This document shows, in pieces, positions 29,244-38,669 of a stretch of 64,000 nucleotides of DNA (its first letter is position 1; every line of letters begins with the position of its first letter). A program made the translations under genes and the position numbers. This DNA comes from Methanomicrobiales archaeon (GTDB taxonomy: Archaea > Halobacteriota > Methanomicrobia > Methanomicrobiales > Methanospirillaceae): positions 41,593 to 105,592 of the forward strand of contig JANXYM010000012.1 of assembly GCA_025350045.1 (NCBI GenBank), given 5' to 3'. The notes below the pieces were generated by a model. It made no database searches. It saw only the letters and a list, made by a program, of their open reading frames with translations, and was not told where the DNA came from.

Positions 29244-30025
29244 TTGTGCTGCTCCAGCGCCTTTGCCGGGTCCACGTTGTGGTGCACCACGTTGCAGAGT
29301 GCCTGGACGAATGCCTTGGTATCCCTGCGCTGGAAGGCGTTCCTGCCCACGCAGACACCGGCGCCGCCGGCATTGACCGAGTCCCGGATGATCCGGAGGG
29401 ACTCAAGGTCGCCCGTCTTCTCGCCGCCGGCAATAAAGACCGGCACCGAGCAGGCCCTGACGATCTTTTTGAACGCCTCGGGGTCATTGGGGTAGTTGGT
29501 CTTGATCAAATCCGCACCGAGCTCCTCGGCAACCCGGACCGCGTGGCCGACCGACTGGGGTGAGTACGGATCAATACCCTTTCCCCGGGGGTAGATCATC
29601 GTGAGGAGGGGCATGCCCCAGCGGGTGCAGTCCCGGGCCACGTTCGCCCCTATCTCCAGCATCTTGGATTCATTGGGTGCGCCGAGATTGATATGGATCG
29701 AGACCGCATCAGCCCCGAGCGCGATCGCTTCCTCGACCGTGCAGACCTGGACCTTGTCGTTCGGGTCAGGGTTTAGGGAGGTACTGCCAGAAAGGTGGAT
29801 GATGAGGCCGATGTCCCGGCCGTGCTTCCGGTGCCCGCGCTTGACCATGCCCTTGTGGAGCACAATCGCGTTTGCCCCCCCGTTGCTCACGTCCGAGATG
29901 ACCTGCGTCATATCGGTCAGGCCGTCGATCTGGCCCATCGAGAACCCGTGGTCCATCGGCACGATGACGGCCCTGCCGGTGTTCCTGTCCATTATCCGTT
30001 CGATCCTGATGTCTTTGCCGATCAT
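29240..30025 (-). CDS. ADH synthase / DhnA-type aldolase, copy 2
   Basis: 261 residues, class I aldolase TIM barrel. One of two tandem paralogues here. ADH synthase condenses aspartate semialdehyde with 6-deoxy-5-ketofructose 1-phosphate (DKFP) to ADH, the precursor of dehydroquinate. Motifs: [38 protein letters not shown], and the Schiff-base Lys in [15 protein letters not shown]. In methanogens one DhnA-type paralogue makes ADH and another acts as fructose-bisphosphate aldolase/DKFP synthase; sequence alone does not let me decide which copy is which. Confidence 0.88.
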   Translation of the reverse strand: MIGKDIRIERIMDRNTGRAVIVPMDHGFSMGQIDGLTDMTQVISDVSNGGANAIVLHKGMVKRGHRKHGRDIGLIIHLSGSTSLNPDPNDKVQVCTVEEAIALGADAVSIHINLGAPNESKMLEIGANVARDCTRWGMPLLTMIYPRGKGIDPYSPQSVGHAVRVAEELGADLIKTNYPNDPEAFKKIVRACSVPVFIAGGEKTGDLESLRIIRDSVNAGGAGVCVGRNAFQRRDTKAFVQALCNVVHHNVDPAKALEQHK

Positions 30026-30837
30026 TTTGCCCGTCCTGATCCTGATGGATCAGATAATATTGAAAGCGCTTCTTCCACGCTCTTGTTTGCATGCACAATG
30101 CAGGCCGCGGCCTGCACGAACTTATCCGGGGTCCGGTGCTGGAAGGCGTTGCGGCCTATCGAGATGCCCGCAGCCCCGCCTGCCATCGCCCCTTCTATTA
30201 ATTCTAACGTTGTGCGGTCATCGGTCTTTGAACCTCCGGCCACCACGACCGGTACCGGGCAACCCCGCGTTACTTCCCGGAACGACTCCGGGTCGCCCGT
30301 GTAGACCGTCTTGACAATGTCGGCCCCGAGCTCTGCTGCCACCCGGGCGGCCAGCTTGACCTGGTCGAGATCATTTGCCGAGGAGATGTTCTTGCCCCGC
30401 GGGTACATCATCGCGAGCAGTGGCATGCCCCACTCCATGCATTCCACCGCGACACACCCGAGGTCATGCAGCATCCGCTCCTCGGACTCAGCCCCGATGT
30501 TCACATGCATCGAGACCGCGTCGGCCCCCATCTTGAGGGCGTTCTGCACCGTATTGACGAGCACCTTGCTGTTGGGGTCCGGCGCAAGTTTCGTGCTGGC
30601 CGACAGGTGCAGGATCAGGCCGATGTCGCGGCCACCCTGCCGATGGCCATGCAGCGCGAGGCCCACGTGACCGATCACCGCGTTCGCCCCGCCATCTGCG
30701 ATGAGATTGACGGTCTGACCCATGTCGATCAGGCCCGGGATGGGGCCATCCGAGACGCCGTGATCCATCGGTACGATGATGGTCTTCTTCGTATTGCGGT
30801 TCATGATTCTTTCCAGACGAATTTCCTTTCCTCTCAT
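30022..30837 (-). CDS. ADH synthase / DhnA-type aldolase, copy 1 (first gene of aromatic operon)
   Basis: 271 residues from ATG 30837; GGGGAGGAG lies about ten bases upstream, and the longer frame to 30945 is rejected because it lacks family character. Aldolase TIM barrel with [38 protein letters not shown] and the active-site Lys in [15 protein letters not shown]. By memory this copy looks somewhat closer to the characterised methanogen ADH synthase than copy 2. Its paralogue follows with a four-base overlap. It opens the eight-gene run ending in aroC. Confidence 0.88.
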   Translation of the reverse strand: MRGKEIRLERIMNRNTKKTIIVPMDHGVSDGPIPGLIDMGQTVNLIADGGANAVIGHVGLALHGHRQGGRDIGLILHLSASTKLAPDPNSKVLVNTVQNALKMGADAVSMHVNIGAESEERMLHDLGCVAVECMEWGMPLLAMMYPRGKNISSANDLDQVKLAARVAAELGADIVKTVYTGDPESFREVTRGCPVPVVVAGGSKTDDRTTLELIEGAMAGGAAGISIGRNAFQHRTPDKFVQAAACIVHANKSVEEALSILSDPSGSGRAK

Positions 30838-30865
30838 AGTGAAACAACAACTCCTCCCCTTTGTT

Positions 30866-30888
30866 TTTGCATATTTTTTCAATGCAAA
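30866..30888 (-). promoter_or_regulatory. TATA region with inverted repeat upstream of the aromatic operon
   Basis: On the minus strand TTTGCAT, nine bases, ATGCAAA form a perfect 7-base inverted repeat over the A+T-rich core AAAAAATATG, about 30-50 bases before the first ATG. It is a candidate repressor site for amino acid control of the operon. It is unlike the TGTACA site of the known TrpY regulator. Confidence 0.4.
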
Positions 30889-31195
30889 CCAAGGGGCCTG
30901 ATCAATACCAGTAATAAAACCGGTAATAAAAGCCAAAAAAGCCAAAGACGCGGGACCAGACGGTACCGTCTTCGCTTGATGATTCAGAAACGGATGACTC
31001 TGTGCAACGGGCGGGTGAACTAGTGGAGATAAAGGCCTTCACGGGCAAAAAAACCCTCATGAATGCTGTAGCACTCGTCCTGCATACTCTATTGTATGGT
31101 GCCGGAGGTATATATTTGTGTGTGCTAATGAGTAGCATGGTTGGGGGCAGGAGAGGCAGGATAAACTTTCCCAGTAATCTTGTTTAGATTCAGGG
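30889..31195. other. Gap between aromatic operon and restriction-modification genes
   Basis: No supported gene. Short frames here lack coding character. The base composition changes to A+T-rich toward 31140-31200. Confidence 0.4.
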
Positions 31196-31202
31196 AAAAA
31201 AA
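31194..31202 (-). terminator. T-run after the restriction gene
   Basis: A seven-base A-run on the plus strand (31196-31202) reads as T-rich just after the endonuclease stop on the minus strand. Confidence 0.4.
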
Positions 31203-32135
31203 CTAATTCAAAACAAACAAAAATTTCGGACCATTGAGATGAATCATATGATCCGGCTCATCCGCTAACCAGACTTCCGTCTCCCAAGCGGTCTCATCGA
31301 AATATTTCTTGAACTCTTTTTTCGATGGGAAGGCACTGATGAAAATCTGCTTGATTCCACTCTTTGAAAGCAATTCGGTCAGTTCATGTAAACGCTTCGG
31401 GGACATCGGACCGTGAGAAGTGACGGCTTCGATTAAAAATAACAGATGCTTTGTCCGGTCATAGAAAACGATATCCGGTAATTTATCGTGCTGCGTGATG
31501 GGGAAGTGTAAATCTGCTACCAGTTTTTCATTGACTTTCAGCATTTTGTTTGCTGCATCCCCAAGGTAAAGCAATTCTGCGGAAGGGAAAAACCTCGGGT
31601 AAAGATCCCGAAGAATTGCTATTTGTAATTCATTATGTGCTCCGGCAGTCAGGGTTAAAATCTCATCATTGAGGGTGATAGTTAAATCGTGCTCGCGTTT
31701 TCGCCCGGCATATTTCTCTATGAGTTTCCCGTGATTCGCTGTGAAATGACTTAATACTGTATCAAAAGCCGGCGTTTTGAATGCCTGGATTACCAATAAT
31801 GCTTCGGGTGTTATGGTGTAGTTGTTCTTCGGGCTGTTTGTCGGAAGGGTCGGATCGTCCCTGTTCCGGATAACAATCCCGGCCTGTTCAAACTGGTGGA
31901 GCGTTTGCCTTCGTATTGTTTCCCTTGAATTTTCTGCATAGGTCATTGCATAATTTTCCTTGATGAACCCCATGATATCGTGAATAATAATCGGGCGCTC
32001 TTGTGCACTTTTCCAAGGAGTTTTCTTTTTCACATTGAGCACAGCGAGAAGGGTTAACGCGGATCGATCATTCTGCTGTGCCTTGGGTATCCCCATAAAG
32101 GTGAGAATTTTTAATGCGTCATCGATTTTGCTCAT
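31203..32135 (-). CDS. Type II restriction endonuclease, BsuBI/PstI family
   Basis: 310 residues. The C-terminal nuclease domain carries the family pattern LPDIVFYDRTKHLLFLIEAVTSHGPMSPKR (D221 and E236 as PD-(D/E)xK acids), and the N-terminal part is a winged-helix-like DNA-binding domain. Members of this family cut CTGCAG; that specificity is inferred, not shown. It lies 13 bases downstream of its methyltransferase on the same strand. Codon use is more A+T-rich than the neighbours, a sign of lateral transfer. Confidence 0.92.
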   Translation of the reverse strand: MSKIDDALKILTFMGIPKAQQNDRSALTLLAVLNVKKKTPWKSAQERPIIIHDIMGFIKENYAMTYAENSRETIRRQTLHQFEQAGIVIRNRDDPTLPTNSPKNNYTITPEALLVIQAFKTPAFDTVLSHFTANHGKLIEKYAGRKREHDLTITLNDEILTLTAGAHNELQIAILRDLYPRFFPSAELLYLGDAANKMLKVNEKLVADLHFPITQHDKLPDIVFYDRTKHLLFLIEAVTSHGPMSPKRLHELTELLSKSGIKQIFISAFPSKKEFKKYFDETAWETEVWLADEPDHMIHLNGPKFLFVLN

Positions 32136-32148
32136 CGTAGTCAGCGCC

Positions 32149-33774
32149 TTAGTTACTCACGAGATCTTTTTTGATTTTTAGTACTTTTAAGATTGCCTCA
32201 TCGCAGTCAGATAGTGAATCAGAGTCTCTTTTGCGGATTAATTTCCCAATGGCGACAATTTTTTCATAGTCCGGCATCGATACAACGCGGATATCCGTAG
32301 CATTTACCTGCGTATTCCCATTGAGTGCCCTGAAATATTGATCAATAATGGTTGTATTCAGGAGAGCAGCAATGCCATATGCTTCATCAAGAGTCATTGC
32401 GGCTCGTTTTTTATGTATGTAATTCAAATGGTTTTCGAGGCCGATGAATTCAAACTCCGGAAATTGTTCGGCATTCAATACTGCAGCATGGACCCGTTTT
32501 TTCTGTTCTTTTGAGGTAAATCGTTTCAGGACAACATAATTTCGTGTTGGTACAACAAGATTCTTCGATTCCGGATTCACTTCGATTGCTTTTGCTTTTC
32601 CATTTTTATCAAGGGACCATTCAACATCATTGCCCCGGATGTTGTGCATCCATAATAGCGGGACACAATTTGAATTCTCTATGGTGGTCCTGAGATGTTT
32701 CAAAGCCCGGAAATCTACAACGGGACCTGTTGAGATCTCGAAACCCAGTGTATTGAGTGTTTGTGGCCACGAATCAACGATCTCAATAATCTTAAGATCG
32801 TTTTTGGAGATGGGAATCCGGATATAACAATCGTCTCCCCGGCAATAGGCAACATCAGATGAGGGAACCGTCAGCTCCTGGTATTGGGTGAATTGTCGAT
32901 CATAACTTACACTGACAAACGTTTTTCCTTCTTTTGTCGGGAGGACACTGGTTGCATGGAAAATAAGATTTTCCTGCAGGATTTCATCATCAACAAATAA
33001 ATCTTTCCGGGTTTCAAAAAGATGAAGCCTGTCCAGAGTGAGGGTAGTCAAAAACCATCTTCTGATTTTTGAATAATATAGCCCTGAGCAAAAACTTCGG
33101 GGAGTGATGAATATCATCTCACCCGTTTCACTCAGCAACATTCCCGAAAGGAGCATAAAAAATGCGTAAATGTTTGGCTGCCCGTACACATATTTTTGAA
33201 GTGCCAGTGCCTCGGGTGAAGATTTGTTTAATTTGTAATAAGGTGGATTTGAAATTATGAGATCATATCTCGTTTTCAAATCGAGAGAATAGACACTACA
33301 GTTCCCGTCCTGTTCGATCTTTGCATGGTGAAGAATAAAATCGTTATCAAAAATCTGATAATCCATTGGACAATCCACTTCAGTCAGAGCGAGCTTGCAG
33401 GCTTCTAATGTTGATTTGAGAAACGGCAATACTTTTTTGTCATTCTCATAGACATGAATCGATATTTCGAGGTTCCGACGATTTTCCTGGATGAATCGAT
33501 CGCAGATCCCTGCGATGAGGACACCGGTTCCTGCCCCGGGATCTAAAATGCGAATTTTCTTATTTTGTGATATGAACAGCCCCGCCATGAATGACGCTAT
33601 TTTTGGCGGGGTAAAAATCTGACCTTTGAGTTTTCTATCCGAAACGTGATTTATTTCGCAATACAACTTTGTCTGGTTATTGGCATACCCGACAAGATTT
33701 TGAAAAATATTATTATCCGTAGAATAGGGGTAATGAATTGTTTTATCCTGGTTTTTGGAAATTATCGAAGTCAT
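32149..33774 (-). CDS. Type II adenine-N6 DNA methyltransferase (BsuBI/PstI system)
   Basis: 541 residues. Motif I DPGAGTGVLIAG lies at 78-89 and motif IV NPPY at 176-179, the order of gamma/TaqI-like adenine methyltransferases. The C-terminal half (about 300-540) is the target-recognition part with LWMHNIRGNDVEW. It protects host DNA from the adjacent endonuclease. It lies upstream of the nuclease gene, so methylation would precede cutting after transfer. A+T-rich like its partner. A TATA-like stretch near 33790-33800 may be the promoter. Confidence 0.92.
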   Translation of the reverse strand: MTSIISKNQDKTIHYPYSTDNNIFQNLVGYANNQTKLYCEINHVSDRKLKGQIFTPPKIASFMAGLFISQNKKIRILDPGAGTGVLIAGICDRFIQENRRNLEISIHVYENDKKVLPFLKSTLEACKLALTEVDCPMDYQIFDNDFILHHAKIEQDGNCSVYSLDLKTRYDLIISNPPYYKLNKSSPEALALQKYVYGQPNIYAFFMLLSGMLLSETGEMIFITPRSFCSGLYYSKIRRWFLTTLTLDRLHLFETRKDLFVDDEILQENLIFHATSVLPTKEGKTFVSVSYDRQFTQYQELTVPSSDVAYCRGDDCYIRIPISKNDLKIIEIVDSWPQTLNTLGFEISTGPVVDFRALKHLRTTIENSNCVPLLWMHNIRGNDVEWSLDKNGKAKAIEVNPESKNLVVPTRNYVVLKRFTSKEQKKRVHAAVLNAEQFPEFEFIGLENHLNYIHKKRAAMTLDEAYGIAALLNTTIIDQYFRALNGNTQVNATDIRVVSMPDYEKIVAIGKLIRKRDSDSLSDCDEAILKVLKIKKDLVSN

Positions 33775-34099
33775 AACCTATTCTCATCAATAATTGAGAG
33801 TTGAGTGTGATAGATTCTTGTTTGTACCTATATTCATTTTTCTTATTATTGTTGGATATTCCATGAACTTCGCCATGCCTAAAAGAGGCCCCGAGGCGGG
33901 GAGCCATGCTATTGAATGACCGTCCGGGAAACCCTCCGGAACCAGAGCGCCCAAACCCTCCCTCATCACAGGGACCCCCCTCTCCAGAACCCGTCGGGGA
34001 CCCCCACCGCTGTCTTGGTCAAAATGGATCCCCCCGTGTATGGTTTTTGTCCCGTTACAATACTGGGATCTTGCTGAATCGAATATTATTGTGCAGGGT
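33775..34099. other. Gene-free stretch with one unit of the G/C-run repeat
   Basis: No coding region is supported. Bases 33967-34030 (gggacccccctctccag, then acccgtcggggaccccc) resemble the repeat units clustered at 34980-35290. A short inverted repeat is at 33887-33902 (ggccccgaggcgggg). Confidence 0.45.
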
Positions 34100-34687
34100 C
34101 TATTTCACGATCACGGTAAGATTGAACTTTGGATTCGATTCATGTGCCGTTCCGCCCGGAGGGACGCCGAATACCCCATCAATAAACGATGTCCCGGGGC
34201 TGATCGCGCGGTACCGGACACGATAATGGCCGGACTGGTTCCAGTAATCCGTACCGGTGTCAAAGTATCCGTCATTCACCATTTCGAGTCCGCACCCGGA
34301 GACCAGGATGTTCCAGTCCCAGGCAACTGAAGGGGCCCACCTGAGGGAAATCTCGAAAACGTCCCCTTTCCCGATCTCAATTGTCCTGCCGGAATCGCCC
34401 TCGCCAAGGGAATAGCGGATTCCGGGCATCGGGTCCCGAACCGGGACGGACGTATCGACAGGGACCGGGACCCGGGGACCTGCATCCCTTGTATCGCTCC
34501 GGGAAACGGTACCCTCAATAGGTCCGGGCCCGGTCTGATCGTTGGGCGATCCAGGATTCTCCGTGGAGCCGGATACCGGAACGGCCGGAGAGGCAGGCTG
34601 TGTTCCGGTGCAACCGGCAGCTATGATCAGGAAGCTGAGGACGGCGATCATAATGCACGTGAACCGGATCGGCTGACAGGTACTCAT
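34100..34687 (-). CDS. Lipoprotein with chagasin-like (inhibitor I42) domain
   Basis: 195 residues. A signal peptide with lipobox LIIAAGC (Cys26) is followed by a Pro/Ser/Thr spacer and a C-terminal domain of about 105 residues. That domain fits the I42 cysteine-protease inhibitor plan: GDVFEISLRWAPSVAWDWN in place of the usual NPTTGY.W loop, then a GHYRVRYRAISPGTSFIDGVF strand pair. The first inhibitory loop is altered (APSVAW), so inhibition is uncertain. Exposed at the cell surface. Alone between repeats. Confidence 0.65.
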   Translation of the reverse strand: MSTCQPIRFTCIMIAVLSFLIIAAGCTGTQPASPAVPVSGSTENPGSPNDQTGPGPIEGTVSRSDTRDAGPRVPVPVDTSVPVRDPMPGIRYSLGEGDSGRTIEIGKGDVFEISLRWAPSVAWDWNILVSGCGLEMVNDGYFDTGTDYWNQSGHYRVRYRAISPGTSFIDGVFGVPPGGTAHESNPKFNLTVIVK

Positions 34688-34979
34688 GCAAAGCCTCTGA
34701 AACAGGGCACGATAAACGTTCTGTCATAGATTAATGATATCTTTTTTGAAACCTGTGGAAGAGGGTTCGGGTAATTTTCCATGCGGTATTGTCGGAAAGG
34801 AAACATACCGGGGGACGCCAGCATCGCCCGGTTTTTCTTTATCCACACTGAGATCCTGAGACCCTGGGCTGGATTACCGGAATCGAAATTTTCCGGTCAT
34901 CGTTCAACTATCAGAACTCATGCGAGTTAAAGAACAACCCGGAAATTGTCCGAAATAGAATGGCCCCTCAACGTCATCA

Positions 34980-35290
34980 GCAAAGGGGGACCCCCCACTC
35001 CAAAACCCGAGCGGGGGACCCCTACCCCCCTGTCCCGGCCAAGACAGGGTACCACCCCCCCTTGCCGGCATCTGCGTGACCCACTGTTCGCGTGGAGTCT
35101 CCGTCTGAAAACATAGTTTCACGGCCCGTTTTCCGGAGGGGGGTGGGGGCCTGTCCCTCAGTACGACAGGGGGGTACCCCCTCCCTCACTCCAAAAAATG
35201 AGAGGGGATCCCCTGCCTGCCCTACCCCCCTCTTGCCCGGTACAGGGTACCACCCCCCCACTCCAAAACCCGAGGGAGGGTACCCCTTCC
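34980..35290. repeat. Cluster of G/C-run repeat units
   Basis: At least three related units, near 34983, 35170 and 35250, share the core cccactccaaaacccgag flanked by runs such as gggggacccc and gggtacccc, with a spacer resembling cccctgtcccggcc or cccctcttgcccgg ending in ggtaccacccccc. Each can fold into a short hairpin through its C-run and G-run. No coding potential. One similar unit is at 33967. Confidence 0.55.
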
Positions 35291-35295
35291 CCTCT

Positions 35296-36921
35296 TCACG
35301 CCCGGTTGAATATCGCGGTCTTGCCATTTGTAAAGACGAGCGTTGTATTCAGCTCGCGGACCGTGCCATCCGCTCCGGTGCCGAAGATAACATTCCCCTC
35401 AAAGTCTGGACCCCATTGCGGGCACGTGGCAGTGAAGGTGTTTGCATTCCAGGGGGACAGATTGTAGAACACCGCTCGCTTTCCGTACGTAAAGCTCAGG
35501 TTCCCGTTCACTTCTGCAACCTTTGCCGTACCATAGACATCATTTGTGTACTGACCTGTGTATTTTGAAAGAGCGAGGGGCTGGGTAGCAGTAGCCGGCC
35601 GGACCGGCTTTGGGGCAAGGAGCTCGGCACTGGTCTCATGGTAATTTTTAAGGGATTCAGCACTGTGATCCGATCCCTCCCGGCCGAAATACCGGTTGTA
35701 GAACGCAAAGGCAAGCGCATCGGGAAGGCCCGCATCAGCAACATTGCCAAGGACCACTATTCCCACATTCTTGTCCGGGACAAGGAGCACCATAGCATGG
35801 TTACCGCCCGTCTCACCGTTGTGCCAGACAATGGACGGCGACCCGGCCACTTCCTGGTACATCCAGCCCTGCGTGTAGTACATCTTCGATGTGCTCATCG
35901 CATCCCCAACCGGAGTCTTCGGGCTGTGCAGGTGGGCCATGCTCTCCGGGCTGATGAGTTGCTTACCCGCATACGACCCGTTCCCCAGGTTGAATATAGC
36001 CCAGGTGGCCATATCCTTCACGTTGGCATTGATACCGCCGGCCGGTCCCATGTTGTCGGTAAAATCATTGAACAACCAGTCGGGATCCGTGGGAACCGGT
36101 CCGGTCCTGTTGCCGGGCAGGACACCGGTTGAATGAAGGGACACATGATTGGGTGCGGCCCTGAAAGCATCATACCCGGTGCTGGCGCTGGTCATGGAGA
36201 GGGGTGCAAAGATCCGGGTCCGGATGTTCTCCTCCCAGCTCTTCTGGCTCGTCTTCTCAATCGCTGCTGCCGTCACCAGAAATGCCAGGTTCTGGTACGA
36301 AAATGCCGAACGGAAGCTGGATACTGGTTCAGCATAGCGGAGGGCATGAATCATGTCGCTCCGGGAGTACCCGACAATCGGAAGGTCAGTTCCCCAGTAC
36401 CCTTCAAGGCCGCTTCTCTGGGCGAGTGAATCGGTGATCGTGTACTCTTTGGTCACCCACGGGTCTTTCATCCGGAAGTCCGGAACATAACGGATCACCG
36501 GATCGTTCCAGTTCATCCGGCCGCTGTCCACTTCCATGGCAGCGAGCGTGGCGGTGAAGGCTTTCGATGTGGATCCTATCTCAAAGACCGTATCGGTCGT
36601 GACCGGATCGGAACCTCCGGCAGTCTTCACCCCATACCCTTTGGCAAAGACGACCTTGTCATCTTTAACAATCGCAACCGCCATGCCCGGAACATTCCAG
36701 TCCTGCCGTGCCTGCTCCGCGTAGGTATCAAAACCCGCTATAAACTCGCGGAGCTCTGTCTCATTCTGGGGATTCACCCCGGTATGGGAAAGTGATTGGC
36801 CTGTAGCCGGAGACGGAGCGGGAGATACCGGGGCTGTCCCTGTTGCAGCCGTACAGCCTGCAGAGAAAACCAGGAGCGCTATAACAACCAGAACAAGGAT
36901 ATAACCGGAATAATTTTTCAT
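35296..36921 (-). CDS. Serine beta-lactamase-fold hydrolase, lipoprotein
   Basis: 541 residues. Signal peptide with lipobox ending at Cys23. The class C beta-lactamase/esterase domain spans about 55-410 with nucleophile S117 in the SxxK motif STSK, the YxN motif in FSYQNLAFLV and a late HNGETGGNHAM box in place of KTG. A C-terminal ~100-residue beta domain (YTGQYTNDVYGTAKVAEVNG) matches the extension often found on these hydrolases. Acts outside the cell; substrate unknown, and this organism should lack peptidoglycan. One of three paralogues in the window (also 45813 and 48702). Confidence 0.88.
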   Translation of the reverse strand: MKNYSGYILVLVVIALLVFSAGCTAATGTAPVSPAPSPATGQSLSHTGVNPQNETELREFIAGFDTYAEQARQDWNVPGMAVAIVKDDKVVFAKGYGVKTAGGSDPVTTDTVFEIGSTSKAFTATLAAMEVDSGRMNWNDPVIRYVPDFRMKDPWVTKEYTITDSLAQRSGLEGYWGTDLPIVGYSRSDMIHALRYAEPVSSFRSAFSYQNLAFLVTAAAIEKTSQKSWEENIRTRIFAPLSMTSASTGYDAFRAAPNHVSLHSTGVLPGNRTGPVPTDPDWLFNDFTDNMGPAGGINANVKDMATWAIFNLGNGSYAGKQLISPESMAHLHSPKTPVGDAMSTSKMYYTQGWMYQEVAGSPSIVWHNGETGGNHAMVLLVPDKNVGIVVLGNVADAGLPDALAFAFYNRYFGREGSDHSAESLKNYHETSAELLAPKPVRPATATQPLALSKYTGQYTNDVYGTAKVAEVNGNLSFTYGKRAVFYNLSPWNANTFTATCPQWGPDFEGNVIFGTGADGTVRELNTTLVFTNGKTAIFNRA

Positions 36922-37437
36922 GATTGAGAGTTGACGGAGTCATATTTTAACCTGACGAAAAGTGAAGGGAAAAAATGATGCAGGACGATAAAACCCGGTT
37001 GACTTCCCGGGATGCTGGATTTATGGCCATGTTCCCTTTTTATTTTCGGGACAACGTGTGTCGGGGGTTTTCCGGGCAGACTCTGGCAGGAGGGTGGGCC
37101 CCTCTCCATCGCGAGACAAGAAGGGCCCCCCTCCCGGTTAAAAGTGGGGTTCAATTGGTCCAATGTCAGATCATTCTCCGGGCAGATTACCAATACCGGG
37201 ATTTTTCCGCACACGGCACATTTTCCCGGAAGGTCTTCCCTGCGCATGAGTCCCCCCGTCCCGGTTTTATGAACGTTCATGGGAAGGCAACCGGTCGTAG
37301 ACATCAGCCCCAGTCAGATGACCAAAACAAATTTTTGGCCGTGCCTCTCTCTAATCCCGGGCGACGCCCCACCGGACACAAAGCAGGACCTATGAGGTAA
37401 ACCTGCCACCCCCCAAGGCAACCCGGTCGTCGATGAG
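36922..37437. other. Gene-free stretch
   Basis: No coding region is supported. It contains G/C-run sequences (gggcccctctccatcgc and ggccccccctcccgg-like, near 37097-37136) reminiscent of the 35 kb repeats. Confidence 0.35.
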
Positions 37438-37481
37438 ACCAACAACATATTATCCAAAAATATCTTTCCTTAGACAATCAA
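37438..37481 (+). promoter_or_regulatory. Promoter of duplicated cassette, copy 1
   Basis: Bases 37438-37490 are almost the same as 41337-41390, from accaacaacatattat through the first codons atgcaccgc. An aaaaatatc TATA-like element lies about 22 bases before the ATG at 37482, fitting a leaderless transcript. Confidence 0.5.
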
Positions 37482-37812
37482 ATGCACCGCCCCCCCCTCA
37501 GCGTTCCAGCCCGATACCGCTCACGAAGAACGCCAAGGCACCCCCAAGCGTGAAGCAGGCCACATCGCAGCGCCAGACATGACCAATGTCGAATCCCGAC
37601 ACACAACACCCCGGGGGGAGCGGATCCGTTCGTACCGATCGCAGACCAAAACCAATCCCCACAACGGAGATGAAAGTATCGACCGAATCATCAGTGAAAA
37701 AATCCCCCCTGACGGGCAATCCCGCCACGCGCCGGATCCCGTAACGCAATCGTTGACCACATCGCCCGCCCACAAGCCGGGCCGGAGAATATCCGGGGGG
37801 CCGGCTCAATGA
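37482..37812 (+). pseudogene. Cassette gene A, copy 1 (frameshifted in a C-run)
   Basis: The start ATGCACCGC matches the intact copy at 41382, but a run of eight Cs at 37490-37497 carries one base too many and shifts the frame. Reading past it gives PPSAFQPDTAHEERQG and then MTNVESRHTTPRGERIRS...NPHNGDESI, which lines up with the other copy (NPSAHQTDTSHEDRAP ... GERISSQ ... NGDESIGK). The shifted frame ends at 37812 and overlaps gene B by ATGA. Translation could restart at ATG 37579. The protein is hydrophilic; no family is recognised. Confidence 0.55.
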
Positions 37813-38237
37813 CCGGCCGCGGCCCCCGCGCCCACCGGGCGCTCAAAGATGCAATCCCGATTGCAAAAGCCCGCGGGCTCATCCAGCTGGCGATGGGCGG
37901 ACCCGAGCGGATTTACGATCTCTCCATAGTCTCGAAGATCCCGATCGTCTTTGCCAGCATCATGTTCGCACCGAAAATTCTCGCATCGATCCCGGAACTT
38001 GCGGAATATTACCAGACGGATCTTGCACGGCTCCGGGTCATCGCCCGCGACGCTGCGGTGGTGATCGAGCTCTGGATCCGGTCCCGGCACGGCACCTGGA
38101 GGTTCTTCCAAGTCACGCCCTCAGCGCTTGTCGAGGTCGACCGCGAGGGAAAGCGGTTAGCGTCCGGGCAGACCATCGGGTACCTCGCCGGGGTCGCAGC
38201 ACGGGAGAACGGCGGGACAAATACAGCACCGTCGTAG
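37809..38237 (+). CDS. Cassette gene B, copy 1: hypothetical protein
   Basis: 142 residues, paralogous to 41696-42067 along its whole length: shared stretches include GRGPRAHRAL, IPIAKARGLIQLAMGGPERI, SKIPIVFASIMFAPKI and LRVIARDAAVVIELWIRS followed by HGTWRFF. Soluble, mixed helix/strand, with no signal. I know no named family. The start overlaps gene A's stop by ATGA, so expression depends on coupling. Conservation of the two paralogues against drift in flanking DNA suggests selection. Confidence 0.65.
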   Translation: MTGRGPRAHRALKDAIPIAKARGLIQLAMGGPERIYDLSIVSKIPIVFASIMFAPKILASIPELAEYYQTDLARLRVIARDAAVVIELWIRSRHGTWRFFQVTPSALVEVDREGKRLASGQTIGYLAGVAARENGGTNTAPS

Positions 38238-38669
38238 AGTCCCCGTTTTTACCCCTGTTTACGGGGGAGGAAATCCGGGCCCGTATCGGGCCCGGTTGTA
38301 CGAGTTTTGCCTCACCCCCCTTTTTTGCAGAGGCAATGGATCAGAAAAACACGGTAATTCTCTTGGAACTGATGGTGATTTCACGACGGGAATTGATGAG
38401 GTAATAAGTAGCAACGTTCTGCTGGCATCCGCCCGGAGAATCCTGGTATCGACAAAGACTGGTGATCCGGCAGGGGTGTGTTTAGAAACGGTACATATCC
38501 AGAATACAGTTCATGCAGAATTGCCGGGCAGGTTTGAATATTTCCTGGATCTCATCGAATTCCTTTTCGGAGTTTTCCTTTACAGAATCTGCAATGATCC
38601 GGAATCATGGTTCATTTCTCCTTCTAAATCCTTCTTCTGCTCAATCTTTTTCGAGATGTTCTCGAACCA
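38238..38669. other. Gene-poor stretch after cassette copy 1
   Basis: Bases 38292-38321 (cccggttgtac, then a ttttgcctcacccccc tail) repeat at 42400-42429 after cassette copy 2. Near 38564-38587 a cggagttttcctttacagaa sequence is shared with 58051-58070. On the minus strand, two partial Cys-containing frames around 38480-38620 may be the remains of a small gene. Nothing intact. Confidence 0.4.

Noticed and set aside
30838..30945. 36-codon extension of the first aldolase gene
   Set aside because: It crosses the ribosome site and the TATA-like core and has no family similarity.
34980..35290. CRISPR array
   Set aside because: Units differ in sequence and spacing, spacers are not unique, and no cas gene is in the window.
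35092..35568. 158-codon plus-strand frame in the G/C-run repeats
   Set aside because: Composed of repeat translation (Pro/Gly-rich) and an antisense shadow of the hydrolase gene.
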